Of a stretch of DNA of 5,817 nt, positions 1-5,282 are shown piece by piece; position 1 is the first letter of the stretch; the number at the start of each line of letters is the position of its first letter. A program made the translations under genes and the position numbers. The stretch is from Pyramidobacter sp. Its GTDB lineage: Bacteria > Synergistota > Synergistia > Synergistales > Dethiosulfovibrionaceae. The stretch covers positions 1 through 5,817 of the forward strand of contig JAEEUD010000125.1 in the NCBI GenBank assembly GCA_016286835.1, read 5' to 3'. The notes under the pieces are model-generated. The model was not told where the DNA came from and ran no database searches. It was given only the letters and a program-made list of their open reading frames with translations.

Positions 1-892
1 TGATAACGTATCTATCACCCTTCCCGCGCGCACGACGCTCGTCGTCGTCGGCGAATCCTGCTGCGGCAAATCGACTCTGGGCCGCGCCGTGCTGCGTCTG
101 ATCGAGCCGACGGCCGGACAGGTGCTGTTCAACGGCGAGGACATCACGAAGTTCAGCCGGTATGAAATGCGCGAGATGCGGCGCCAGATGCAGATCATCT
201 TCCAGGACCCGTATTCGAGCATCAATCCCCGCATGTCAGTCGCCGAGATCATCGCCGAGTACATGCTCATCAACCACACCTGCTCCAGCAAGGCCGAAGC
301 CTTCCAGCGCACCGCCGAGCTGATGGACGTTGTCGGCCTCGCGCGCCGCTACGCCAGCGTCTACCCGCATGAGCTCGACGGCGGCCGCCGCCAGCGCATC
401 GGCATCGCCCGTGCCCTCTCGCTGCGCCCCAAGTTCATCGTCTGCGACGAACCCGTGTCGGCGCTTGACGTGTCCATTCAGGCGCAGATCCTCAACCTGC
501 TCATGGACATCCAGGACAACATGGGACTGACCTATATGTTCATCACCCATGACCTGTCCGTCGTCAAGCACATCTCCGACGAGATCATCGTCATGTACCT
601 GGGGCAGTGCGTGGAACGCGCCACATCCGACGGATTGTTTGAAAAGCCCATGCATCCGTATACAAAGGCTCTGCTGGCGGCGATCCCCGAGCCGGATATC
701 GCCATGCGCAACAAGCCCATCCAGGTCATCCGCGGCGAAGTCACCAGCCCCGTCAACCCGCCCGAAGGCTGCCGCTTCGCGTCCCGCTGCGAACACGCGA
801 CAGAACGCTGCCACCGCGAAACGCCCGAACTCGTCGAACGTGAAAAAGGGCGTTGGATCGCGTGCCACCTGTATGATCCGGGAAACGCGTAA
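1..892 (+). CDS. Peptide/nickel-type ABC transporter ATP-binding protein (DppF/OppF family), 5' end missing
   Basis: This is the cytoplasmic ATPase subunit of a peptide- or nickel-import ABC transporter. The reading frame is open from base 2 and gives 296 residues. Comparison with DppF suggests that about 35-50 N-terminal residues lie off the left edge; a GTG at 89 is internal, not the start. In order I see Walker A as GESCCGKST (residues 18-26), the Q-loop IIFQDPYSSINP, the signature as LDGGRRQR (codons at 374-397), Walker B FIVCDEP with its catalytic Glu, the D-loop SALD and the switch His in FITHD. The C-terminal oligopeptide/dipeptide extension begins at HPYTKALL and has four Cys (GC, RC, RC, AC) in the usual C-x5-C-x6-C-x17-C pattern. 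Its length fits OppF/DppF better than the shorter NikE. The signature (LSGGQ expected), the Walker A Cys (Gly expected) and PARTT before the P-loop (usually a Gly there) are unusual. The family is certain; the substrate is not. Confidence 0.93.
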   Translation, partial: DNVSITLPARTTLVVVGESCCGKSTLGRAVLRLIEPTAGQVLFNGEDITKFSRYEMREMRRQMQIIFQDPYSSINPRMSVAEIIAEYMLINHTCSSKAEAFQRTAELMDVVGLARRYASVYPHELDGGRRQRIGIARALSLRPKFIVCDEPVSALDVSIQAQILNLLMDIQDNMGLTYMFITHDLSVVKHISDEIIVMYLGQCVERATSDGLFEKPMHPYTKALLAAIPEPDIAMRNKPIQVIRGEVTSPVNPPEGCRFASRCEHATERCHRETPELVEREKGRWIACHLYDPGNA

Positions 893-945
893 GACAAAAG
901 CAAAATTCAGATGCTTTATACGAAGAAACACAGTTTATGAAACAC

Positions 946-985
946 AAGGCCGGTCGCTCAATTCTGAGCTGCCGGTCTTTTTTAT
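946..985 (+). terminator. Intrinsic terminator after the ABC ATPase gene
   Basis: The 5' arm AAGGCCGGTCGCTCA (946-960), a four-base ATTC loop and the 3' arm TGAGCTGCCGGTCTT form a stem of about 15 positions with two G-U pairs and one mismatch. A run of six T follows at 978-983. It lies 54 bases past the ATPase stop and should separate that transcript from the peptidase-nikR operon. Confidence 0.88.
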
Positions 986-1038
986 GTTTTTCATTTTTGT
1001 CGTGCCCTTTTCCACTCAAATTGAATCGTCGATTTTTC

Positions 1039-1069
1039 TTATCACGAACGGCATGAAGTGCGCTATAAT
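1039..1069 (+). promoter_or_regulatory. Probable sigma-70-type promoter of the peptidase-nikR operon
   Basis: A perfect TATAAT -10 box lies at 1064-1069, in an AT-rich patch 42 bases before the GTG start at 1112. The best -35 candidate, TTATCA (1039-1044), matches four of six positions but has a long 19-base spacer, so the promoter may be weak or activator-dependent. An inverted repeat, CGATTTTT (1030-1037) and AAAAATCG (1072-1079), brackets the core promoter. Confidence 0.6.
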
Positions 1070-1111
1070 ACAAAAATCGTTCTGATTCATCACACAAAGG
1101 AGGTCCCGCCG

Positions 1112-1966
1112 GTGCCACAGTCTTCAGAGAGAATCGTTCCTCTGCCGCCGCTGGAATCTATGCTGCCCCACGAGGCGGAGATCGTCAGGGCGCGGTGGGA
1201 CGGCGATCCTCGCATCCACACGCCGAGCGGCTACGCGCTTGAATCGGAGGCAACGGCTTATTTCAAGGCAGCCGACGTGCCGGACTCGCCCTATTTTCCG
1301 CAGATCGACTTTTATCACTCGTACAGCCATGGCTCGCTGTCGATCCTGCCGTGCTTCCGCACCTATCAGCAGACGCGCGGCTACACGTGCGCCTCGGCGA
1401 TCGCGCTGATGACGCTGTATCACTTTGGTGTTTACGACTGGGAAGAGCTGCAGATCGCCGATAAAATGGCTTCGTTCCACGGTCTGCCCCCTGACACGCG
1501 CCGTCCGATCCCCGTGCGCGACCTGGCGATGTTCTTTCAGTCGCTGGGCTGGGAGGTGGAGTCCAACCTGGAATGTGCCGCCCGCGCCCCGGAGGACAAT
1601 CACATTTACGATCCCTGGCGCTCGGAAAAGGCCAAGACGTTCAAAACGCTTGAGGATTTCGCCGCTTTTTGCAAGCGCACGATCCGCTCGGGCGCGCCGA
1701 TCATGGTGGAAAACATCGACTGGGGCGCGCACTGGCGCGTGATCATCGGCTATGATGACATGGGCACGGGTAAGGCGGAGCACGGCGTGCTGGTCCTCTC
1801 CGACCCGCACGACACGGCCGATCATTGTCAGGACGGTTACGTGGTGGAGCACATCGACAAGTTTTACAGCATGTGGTACGATATTTTCGTGATGGAGCGC
1901 GATGAATGCACACAGCCGTTCGTCGTCGCACGTCCGCCGTGGATGAAAGGAGCTGGCGCGATATGA
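1112..1966 (+). CDS. C39-like (papain-fold) cysteine peptidase, cytoplasmic, co-transcribed with nikR
   Basis: The protein has 284 residues and starts at GTG 1112, seven bases after a near-perfect AAAGGAGGT (1096-1104). An in-frame ATG at 1058 is rejected because the TATAAT box lies just downstream of it. I see no signal peptide or membrane segment, so it should be cytoplasmic. The core matches the C39-like peptidase pattern: an oxyanion Gln (Q86 or Q87) with nucleophile C93 in QQTRGYTCASA, then H207 in GAHWRVIIGYDD, then D231 in LVLSDPHD. This suggests an intact Cys-His-Asp triad for cleaving or transferring a peptide or amide bond. There is no ABC transporter or bacteriocin leader-peptidase context, so a secretion role is unlikely. 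The first 75 residues or so, rich in Pro and Glu, are unrecognised. The stop overlaps the nikR start (ATGA), so the two are translationally coupled. The fold assignment is fairly firm; the substrate is unknown. Confidence 0.8.
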   Translation: MPQSSERIVPLPPLESMLPHEAEIVRARWDGDPRIHTPSGYALESEATAYFKAADVPDSPYFPQIDFYHSYSHGSLSILPCFRTYQQTRGYTCASAIALMTLYHFGVYDWEELQIADKMASFHGLPPDTRRPIPVRDLAMFFQSLGWEVESNLECAARAPEDNHIYDPWRSEKAKTFKTLEDFAAFCKRTIRSGAPIMVENIDWGAHWRVIIGYDDMGTGKAEHGVLVLSDPHDTADHCQDGYVVEHIDKFYSMWYDIFVMERDECTQPFVVARPPWMKGAGAI

Positions 1967-2379
1967 TCAGAGAATCTGTCCCTTTGGTGCGTTTTGGCGT
2001 CGCTGTACCGGGCAACCTGCTCGAACTGTTTGACAGACGTATCGACGAAGCCGGGCTGCCCAACCGCTCGGAAGCGCTGCGTCAGCTGATCCGCGAATAT
2101 GTAGCTCAGGACACGTGGGAAAACGGAGGTCAGGTGTATGGTACGATCACGCTGACGTACAACCACCACGCCAACGACGCCACGAGCAAACTGACAGAGC
2201 TTCAGCATGATTTCGGCGAGATCATCGTCTGCACGACGCACGTGCACGCCGATCATCATCATTGTCTGGAGGTCATCATCGTGCGCGGTGAAGTCGCGCG
2301 CGTGAAAGAATTTCTCACCGCGCTGCGGGCTCTCAAGGCGATGCAGTCCGTGTCACCCGTGATCGCGACACTGGTTTAG
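1963..2379 (+). CDS. nikR: Nickel-responsive transcriptional regulator NikR
   Basis: The protein has 138 residues, against 133 for E. coli NikR. It begins at ATG 1963, ten bases after AAAGGAG (1946-1952) inside the peptidase gene, and overlaps that gene's stop by four bases. Residues 8-50 form the ribbon-helix-helix DNA-binding domain (VRFGVAVPGNLLELFD, then NRSEALRQLIREYV). Residues 57-138 form the ACT-like nickel-binding, tetramerising domain. All four high-affinity nickel ligands are present: H82 (QH), H93 and H95 (HVH) and C101 (HHHCLE), matching E. coli H76, H87, H89 and C95. Three consecutive His precede the ligand Cys, one or two more than in E. coli. In the family, Ni(II)-loaded tetramers bind palindromic operators to repress nickel uptake or control nickel enzymes. 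No hydrogenase, urease or dedicated nickel permease gene is in this window, so its targets must lie elsewhere or include its own operon. Confidence 0.95.
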   Translation: MIRESVPLVRFGVAVPGNLLELFDRRIDEAGLPNRSEALRQLIREYVAQDTWENGGQVYGTITLTYNHHANDATSKLTELQHDFGEIIVCTTHVHADHHHCLEVIIVRGEVARVKEFLTALRALKAMQSVSPVIATLV

Positions 2380-2507
2380 CTTCTGGCGTTTTTTCTTCAG
2401 GCAGGGGCGGCTCACCTCCGCTGCTCTGATCGTTGTCTTTCGCAGCAGCATCGGGGCGCTGTTAACGTGACAATCCAATTCGTGAATTCTTGGTTCAACA
2501 TGAAATC

Positions 2508-2555
2508 AAAGCGGCGTATTGCCGGAGTCAATTCTCCAGCAATACGCCGCTTTTA
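2508..2555 (+). terminator. Strong, near-symmetric terminator after nikR
   Basis: The arm AAAGCGGCGTATTGCCGGAG (2508-2527), a six-base TCAATT loop and the arm CTCCAGCAATACGCCGCTTT form about 20 paired positions with one C/A mismatch, followed by TTTTA. The A-run on the left gives only a short T-run on the minus strand, so it may also stop agcS transcripts from the right. It lies 129 bases past the nikR stop. The bases between (2380-2507) hold no gene and only weak short hairpins. Confidence 0.88.
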
Positions 2556-2610
2556 TCATCCTGTTCTGCTTGCTTTTCGCGTGTGTCATCTGTTGTTGAA
2601 GCCAAAGTCT

Positions 2611-2635
2611 AAAACGAGAAGTGTGCCCCGCTTCT
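2611..2635 (-). terminator. Possible weak terminator of agcS
   Basis: On the minus strand, AGAAGCG, a five-base GGGCA loop and CACTTCT form a 7-base-pair stem with one G-U pair. CGTTTTAG follows. It sits about 30 bases past the agcS stop. The stem is short and the T-run modest; the plus-strand reading also ends in T's. The larger hairpin at 2508-2555 may do the main work. Confidence 0.45.
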
Positions 2636-2667
2636 TTTGTAATTCGCTCAACGAGACCGAAAACACA

Positions 2668-4092
2668 CTACAACTCGCCTCTCCTGCGTTTTGCATCATA
2701 ATCCTTCACGAGGCCGCGAAGGGTAAATGACAGCAGCAGGAGTCCGACAAGGTTCGGCAGGGCCATGAGGCCGTTCAGCGTGTCCGAGATGTCCCAGAGG
2801 CTGTTCAGGAACTCGTTGCCCTGTGCGCCGACAAACTGGGAACCCGCCGCGCCGAACATGATCAGGACGATCCAGATCACCTTCATGACAGGCTTGAACC
2901 ACACGCCCAGCAGATACGTCGCAGCCGTTTCTGCATACCAGTACCACCCGAGGATCGTGGAGAACGCGAAGCACAGCAGCCCGAAGGACAGCACGTACTT
3001 GCCCATGGGGCCCATGGCGTTCTCGAAAGCCTGCAGCGTCAGCTGCGCGCCGGTCAGGTTCGGAGAGCCGGTCAGAGTTCCCGTGGTGAGGATCACGAGG
3101 GACGTCATCGTGCAGATCACGATAGTGTCCATGAAAACCTCAAAAATCCCGTAAAGTCCCTGCTGCACAGGGTGTTCGACGTTGGCCGTCGCATGGACCA
3201 TCGGCGCGGAGCCCATACCGGCTTCGTTGGAGAAGACGCCGCGGGCGATCCCCCGTTGGATGGCTTCCTTCACGCCCCAGCCGGCAAGACCGGCAGGAAT
3301 GGTCTCGGGATTGCGGAAAGCCATGGAGAGAGCCTCGGAGAAAACGCCGGAGATCTGGCCCGAGTAGTTCACGAGCACGATAACGGCGCCGACGATGTAA
3401 AAAACAGCCATAAAGGGCACCAGATATGTCGTCACGGTGGAAAGACTCTTCAAGCCGCCGATGATGACCAGCCCCACCAGGATCGCAATGCCAATCCCGC
3501 TGTAAAAATGGTCGATGCCCCAGCCCATGGACAGCGCCTCTGCGGCGGAGTTCGCCTGAGTGGAAGCGCCGATGCCGAAGGAGGCCAGAAACGCAAACAG
3601 AGCGAAGATGACCGCGAGCAGCTTGCCCAGCGGCTTCCACGCACCGCCCCGGTCGCCCAGACCGTGCTCAAGGATGTACATGGTGCCTCCGCGCCAGTCG
3701 CCGTGTGCGTCTTTCTGGCGAAAGTGAACGGCCAGCACGACTTCGCTGAACTTCGTGCACATGCCGAAGAAGGCCGATATGAGCATCCACACAAGCGCCC
3801 CGGGACCGGCCAGATGCAGAGCCGTCGCCACGCCGGCGATGTTGCCCGTGCCGACCGTGGCCGCCATGGCCGTCGCCATCGCCGCAAAGGGCGAGATGGA
3901 CCTGTCGTGAGCGCTCTTTTTGCGGAAGCTGAAGACTTCCGCCAGAGAAGCGAAGAAATAGCGCAGCTGCGGCAGCCCCAGCAGAAGCGTCAGCCAGACG
4001 CCCGTGCCCACCAGCAGGATCAGGACCGGAGCCCCCCACACGAAGCTGTTGACAGCTCCGTTCCACTCCATAATCGTTTTCATGGCGTTCAT
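2668..4092 (-). CDS. Sodium:alanine/glycine symporter, AgcS family
   Basis: This inner-membrane secondary transporter should import alanine or glycine with Na+ (or H+). It has 474 residues, normal for the family, and is almost entirely hydrophobic helices; I estimate 10-11 membrane segments. Family landmarks are TGNIAGVATA (82-91), GPGALVWMLISAFFGMCTKF (96-115), QANSAAEAL (179-187) and FSNEAGMGSAP (287-297), followed by HPVQQG and later DTIVICT. I chose the ATG at 4092 because AAGGAG lies 11 bases before it and the protein then begins just before the first membrane segment. The frame stays open to an ATG at 4179, but that adds 29 Cys/Arg-rich residues unlike the family and has no good ribosome site. 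It converges on nikR and follows the HAD gene on the same strand after 217 bases. The family is clear; the exact amino acid is not. Confidence 0.95.
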   Translation of the reverse strand: MNAMKTIMEWNGAVNSFVWGAPVLILLVGTGVWLTLLLGLPQLRYFFASLAEVFSFRKKSAHDRSISPFAAMATAMAATVGTGNIAGVATALHLAGPGALVWMLISAFFGMCTKFSEVVLAVHFRQKDAHGDWRGGTMYILEHGLGDRGGAWKPLGKLLAVIFALFAFLASFGIGASTQANSAAEALSMGWGIDHFYSGIGIAILVGLVIIGGLKSLSTVTTYLVPFMAVFYIVGAVIVLVNYSGQISGVFSEALSMAFRNPETIPAGLAGWGVKEAIQRGIARGVFSNEAGMGSAPMVHATANVEHPVQQGLYGIFEVFMDTIVICTMTSLVILTTGTLTGSPNLTGAQLTLQAFENAMGPMGKYVLSFGLLCFAFSTILGWYWYAETAATYLLGVWFKPVMKVIWIVLIMFGAAGSQFVGAQGNEFLNSLWDISDTLNGLMALPNLVGLLLLSFTLRGLVKDYDAKRRRGEL

Positions 4093-4172
4093 CGTGATAA
4101 CATCTCCTTCGCCAAAATGTTCGGAACACAGAAACTGGGATCGGCAGCAACGGTCAGAGGCAAAACGAGCAT
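4089..4172 (-). other. Possible 27-codon leader ORF coupled to agcS (speculative)
   Basis: In the agcS leader, an ATG at 4172 opens a 27-residue frame beginning MLVLPLTVAADPSFC. Its TGA overlaps the agcS ATG as ATGA. The agcS ribosome site falls inside its last codons. Only GCGGG directly abuts its ATG, so its own initiation signal is poor and it may not be translated. Confidence 0.2.
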
Positions 4173-4227
4173 CCCGCAAGGCCGGAAAAGCAGCGCACTG
4201 TCCTATCCGAAGCTTCTGTTTGACTTT

Positions 4228-4245
4228 ATCATATCAAACTGTCAA
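4228..4245 (-). promoter_or_regulatory. Probable agcS promoter (extended -10), inside an inverted repeat
   Basis: On the minus strand, TGATATGAT (4236-4228) is a TGn-extended -10 element. TTGACA lies just upstream (4245-4240), too close to be its -35, so the promoter probably relies on the extended -10. This would give a leader of about 130 bases. TTTGAC (4219-4224) and GTCAAA (4241-4246), separated by 16 bases, flank the -10 and could form an operator. Confidence 0.5.
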
Positions 4246-4309
4246 AATCCGTGTTATGAAAATCGCTGTTTTCTATAAGTGTTCCCGAATGGCCTGGACG
4301 GAGAAAGAG

Positions 4310-5005
4310 TCATCGTGCCGCATCCCGTTCGCCGTTCAGCCTGTCAAGCAAAGCCGGCAGCTCCGCAAGGCCGGAGATGGAATACGGCGCGGCATGTCGT
4401 TTCGCCGCCTCGCCCACCGCGATGGCCGTCATACCGGCTGCTGTCGCCGAAGCAATGCCGGCGGGAGCGTCGTCAACGGCAGCACAGACCGTCGGCGGCA
4501 CGCCGAGAGCTTCAGCAGCTTTGGCGAACACCTCCGGATCGGGCTTGCCGCGCGTGATGTCGTTGCCGTCCACCGTCGCGTCAAAATACGCACGCAGCCC
4601 CGTGCGGTCGAGAATGAGCGGCGCGTTCCGGCTCGACGACGCCAGGGCAAGTTTCCATCCTGCCGTGCGAAGCGTCCGCAGGCACGCGAACACCTCCGGC
4701 GCCACAAAATCGGGCGTCATCGCATCAATATGCGTCCGGAACAGGGCGTTCTTTTCATCGCTGATGGCAGCTCTTTCCTTCGCAGAAAACGCACGCGGTG
4801 ATTTTGAAAGAACGATGTTTACGCAGTCCTCACGGGAAAGCCCCAGCAGCCTGGTATTGTCAGCCTCGGTAAACGGTATCCCCCAACGGCGTGTGACCAC
4901 CTGCCAGGCCTTGAAATGCAGCTTATCGGTCGAAAGCAGGACGCCGTCCATATCAAAGGCGACCGCGCAAAGACGCGGGGCCCTGTTTTTCATCATCGTA
5001 TTCAT
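4310..5005 (-). CDS. HAD-superfamily hydrolase, beta-phosphoglucomutase-like
   Basis: This soluble cytoplasmic protein has 231 residues, close to the 221 of Lactococcus beta-phosphoglucomutase. HAD motif I is AFDMDGVL, with nucleophile D18 and acid/base D20. The cap region has TDKLHFKAW (H30) and GLSRED (R58), both hallmarks of beta-phosphoglucomutase. Motif II is LASSSRNAP (S123), motif III is GKPDPEVF (K154) and motif IV is AVDDAPAG (D178, D179). The first acid of motif IV is usually Glu in this group and is Asp here. The likely reaction is interconversion of beta-glucose 1- and 6-phosphate, or dephosphorylation of a small sugar phosphate. No maltose or trehalose phosphorylase is adjacent to support the mutase role. 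I chose ATG 5005, 13 bases after AGGAGG (5019-5024); two in-frame ATGs follow within five codons. No clear terminator separates it from agcS. Confidence 0.85.
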   Translation of the reverse strand: MNTMMKNRAPRLCAVAFDMDGVLLSTDKLHFKAWQVVTRRWGIPFTEADNTRLLGLSREDCVNIVLSKSPRAFSAKERAAISDEKNALFRTHIDAMTPDFVAPEVFACLRTLRTAGWKLALASSSRNAPLILDRTGLRAYFDATVDGNDITRGKPDPEVFAKAAEALGVPPTVCAAVDDAPAGIASATAAGMTAIAVGEAAKRHAAPYSISGLAELPALLDRLNGERDAAR

Positions 5006-5096
5006 TTTTTATTTGCCGCCTCCTGAACCGCGACAGAACGTTTTAAACAAATCACGCAATCGCGGCGAGATCGTGAGAAAAATTTACATTTCAGTC

Positions 5097-5125
5097 TTGA
5101 CCTTTGCTTTGAAATGTTATAACAT
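5097..5125 (+). promoter_or_regulatory. Probable promoter of the solute-binding protein gene, with a 12-base palindrome
   Basis: TTGACC (5097-5102) is followed after 17 bases by TAACAT (5120-5125), or after 15 by TATAAC (5118-5123). The -10 region lies within the perfect palindrome ATGTTATAACAT (5114-5125). Because that sequence is symmetric, it also places TATAAC on the minus strand towards the HAD gene, so divergent promoters or an operator are possible. It would leave a leader of about 150 bases. Confidence 0.5.
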
Positions 5126-5225
5126 ACGGTTAAGTTGACATCACGCCGTGTTTAGTTGAACAAGGTCATATTTTAGCTTGTTTTCTTAGTTTGCACGGCT
5201 TTTGTCACGTTCGTTGGGTGAAACG

Positions 5226-5240
5226 GCGCTTGTAAAGCGC
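5226..5240 (+). other. First leader hairpin before the solute-binding protein gene
   Basis: GCGCTT, a GTA loop and AAGCGC form a perfect 6-base-pair stem, extendable by one G-U pair. It is followed by TCATTTTA, a poor terminator tail. It could be a weak attenuator or an mRNA-stabilising structure. Confidence 0.45.
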
Positions 5241-5250
5241 TCATTTTAGG

Positions 5251-5266
5251 GCGCGCCCGTGCGCGC
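5251..5266 (+). other. Second, GC-only leader hairpin directly before the ribosome site
   Basis: GCGCGC, a CCGT loop and GCGCGC form a 6-base-pair all-GC stem that ends exactly at AAGGGAGGA (5267-5275). An overlapping alternative is the palindrome GGGCGCGCCC (5249-5258). The position suggests protection of the 5' end or tuning of ribosome access. Confidence 0.45.
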
Positions 5267-5282
5267 AAGGGAGGAATCGTTT

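Noticed and set aside
1039..1046. TTATCACG at the nikR operon promoter, also found at 4100-4093 (minus strand) just before the agcS start
   Set aside because: A shared 8-mer, not palindromic and in different positions relative to the promoters; most likely chance.
1058..1111. In-frame ATG extension of the peptidase
   Set aside because: The TATAAT box lies within this stretch and an excellent ribosome site directly precedes GTG 1112.
2475..2486. AATTCGTGAATT short inverted repeat
   Set aside because: Five base pairs with a two-base loop is too weak to be a meaningful structure, and it has no T-run or promoter context.
2467..2730. 87-codon plus-strand frame after nikR
   Set aside because: It runs straight through the strong terminator hairpin and into the 3' end of agcS, has no ribosome site and looks like no protein family.
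4093..4179. N-terminal extension of agcS by 29 residues
   Set aside because: The added Cys/Arg-rich segment is unlike the family, and the ribosome site at about 4104-4109 fits ATG 4092.
4093..4227. Glycine riboswitch in the agcS leader
   Set aside because: Such riboswitches often precede these symporters, but I could not find the conserved glycine-aptamer core sequences in this leader.
3172..4278. Long (368-codon) plus-strand frame opposite agcS
   Set aside because: It is the antisense shadow of agcS, with composition rich in Arg, Gly, His and Gln and no recognisable domain.
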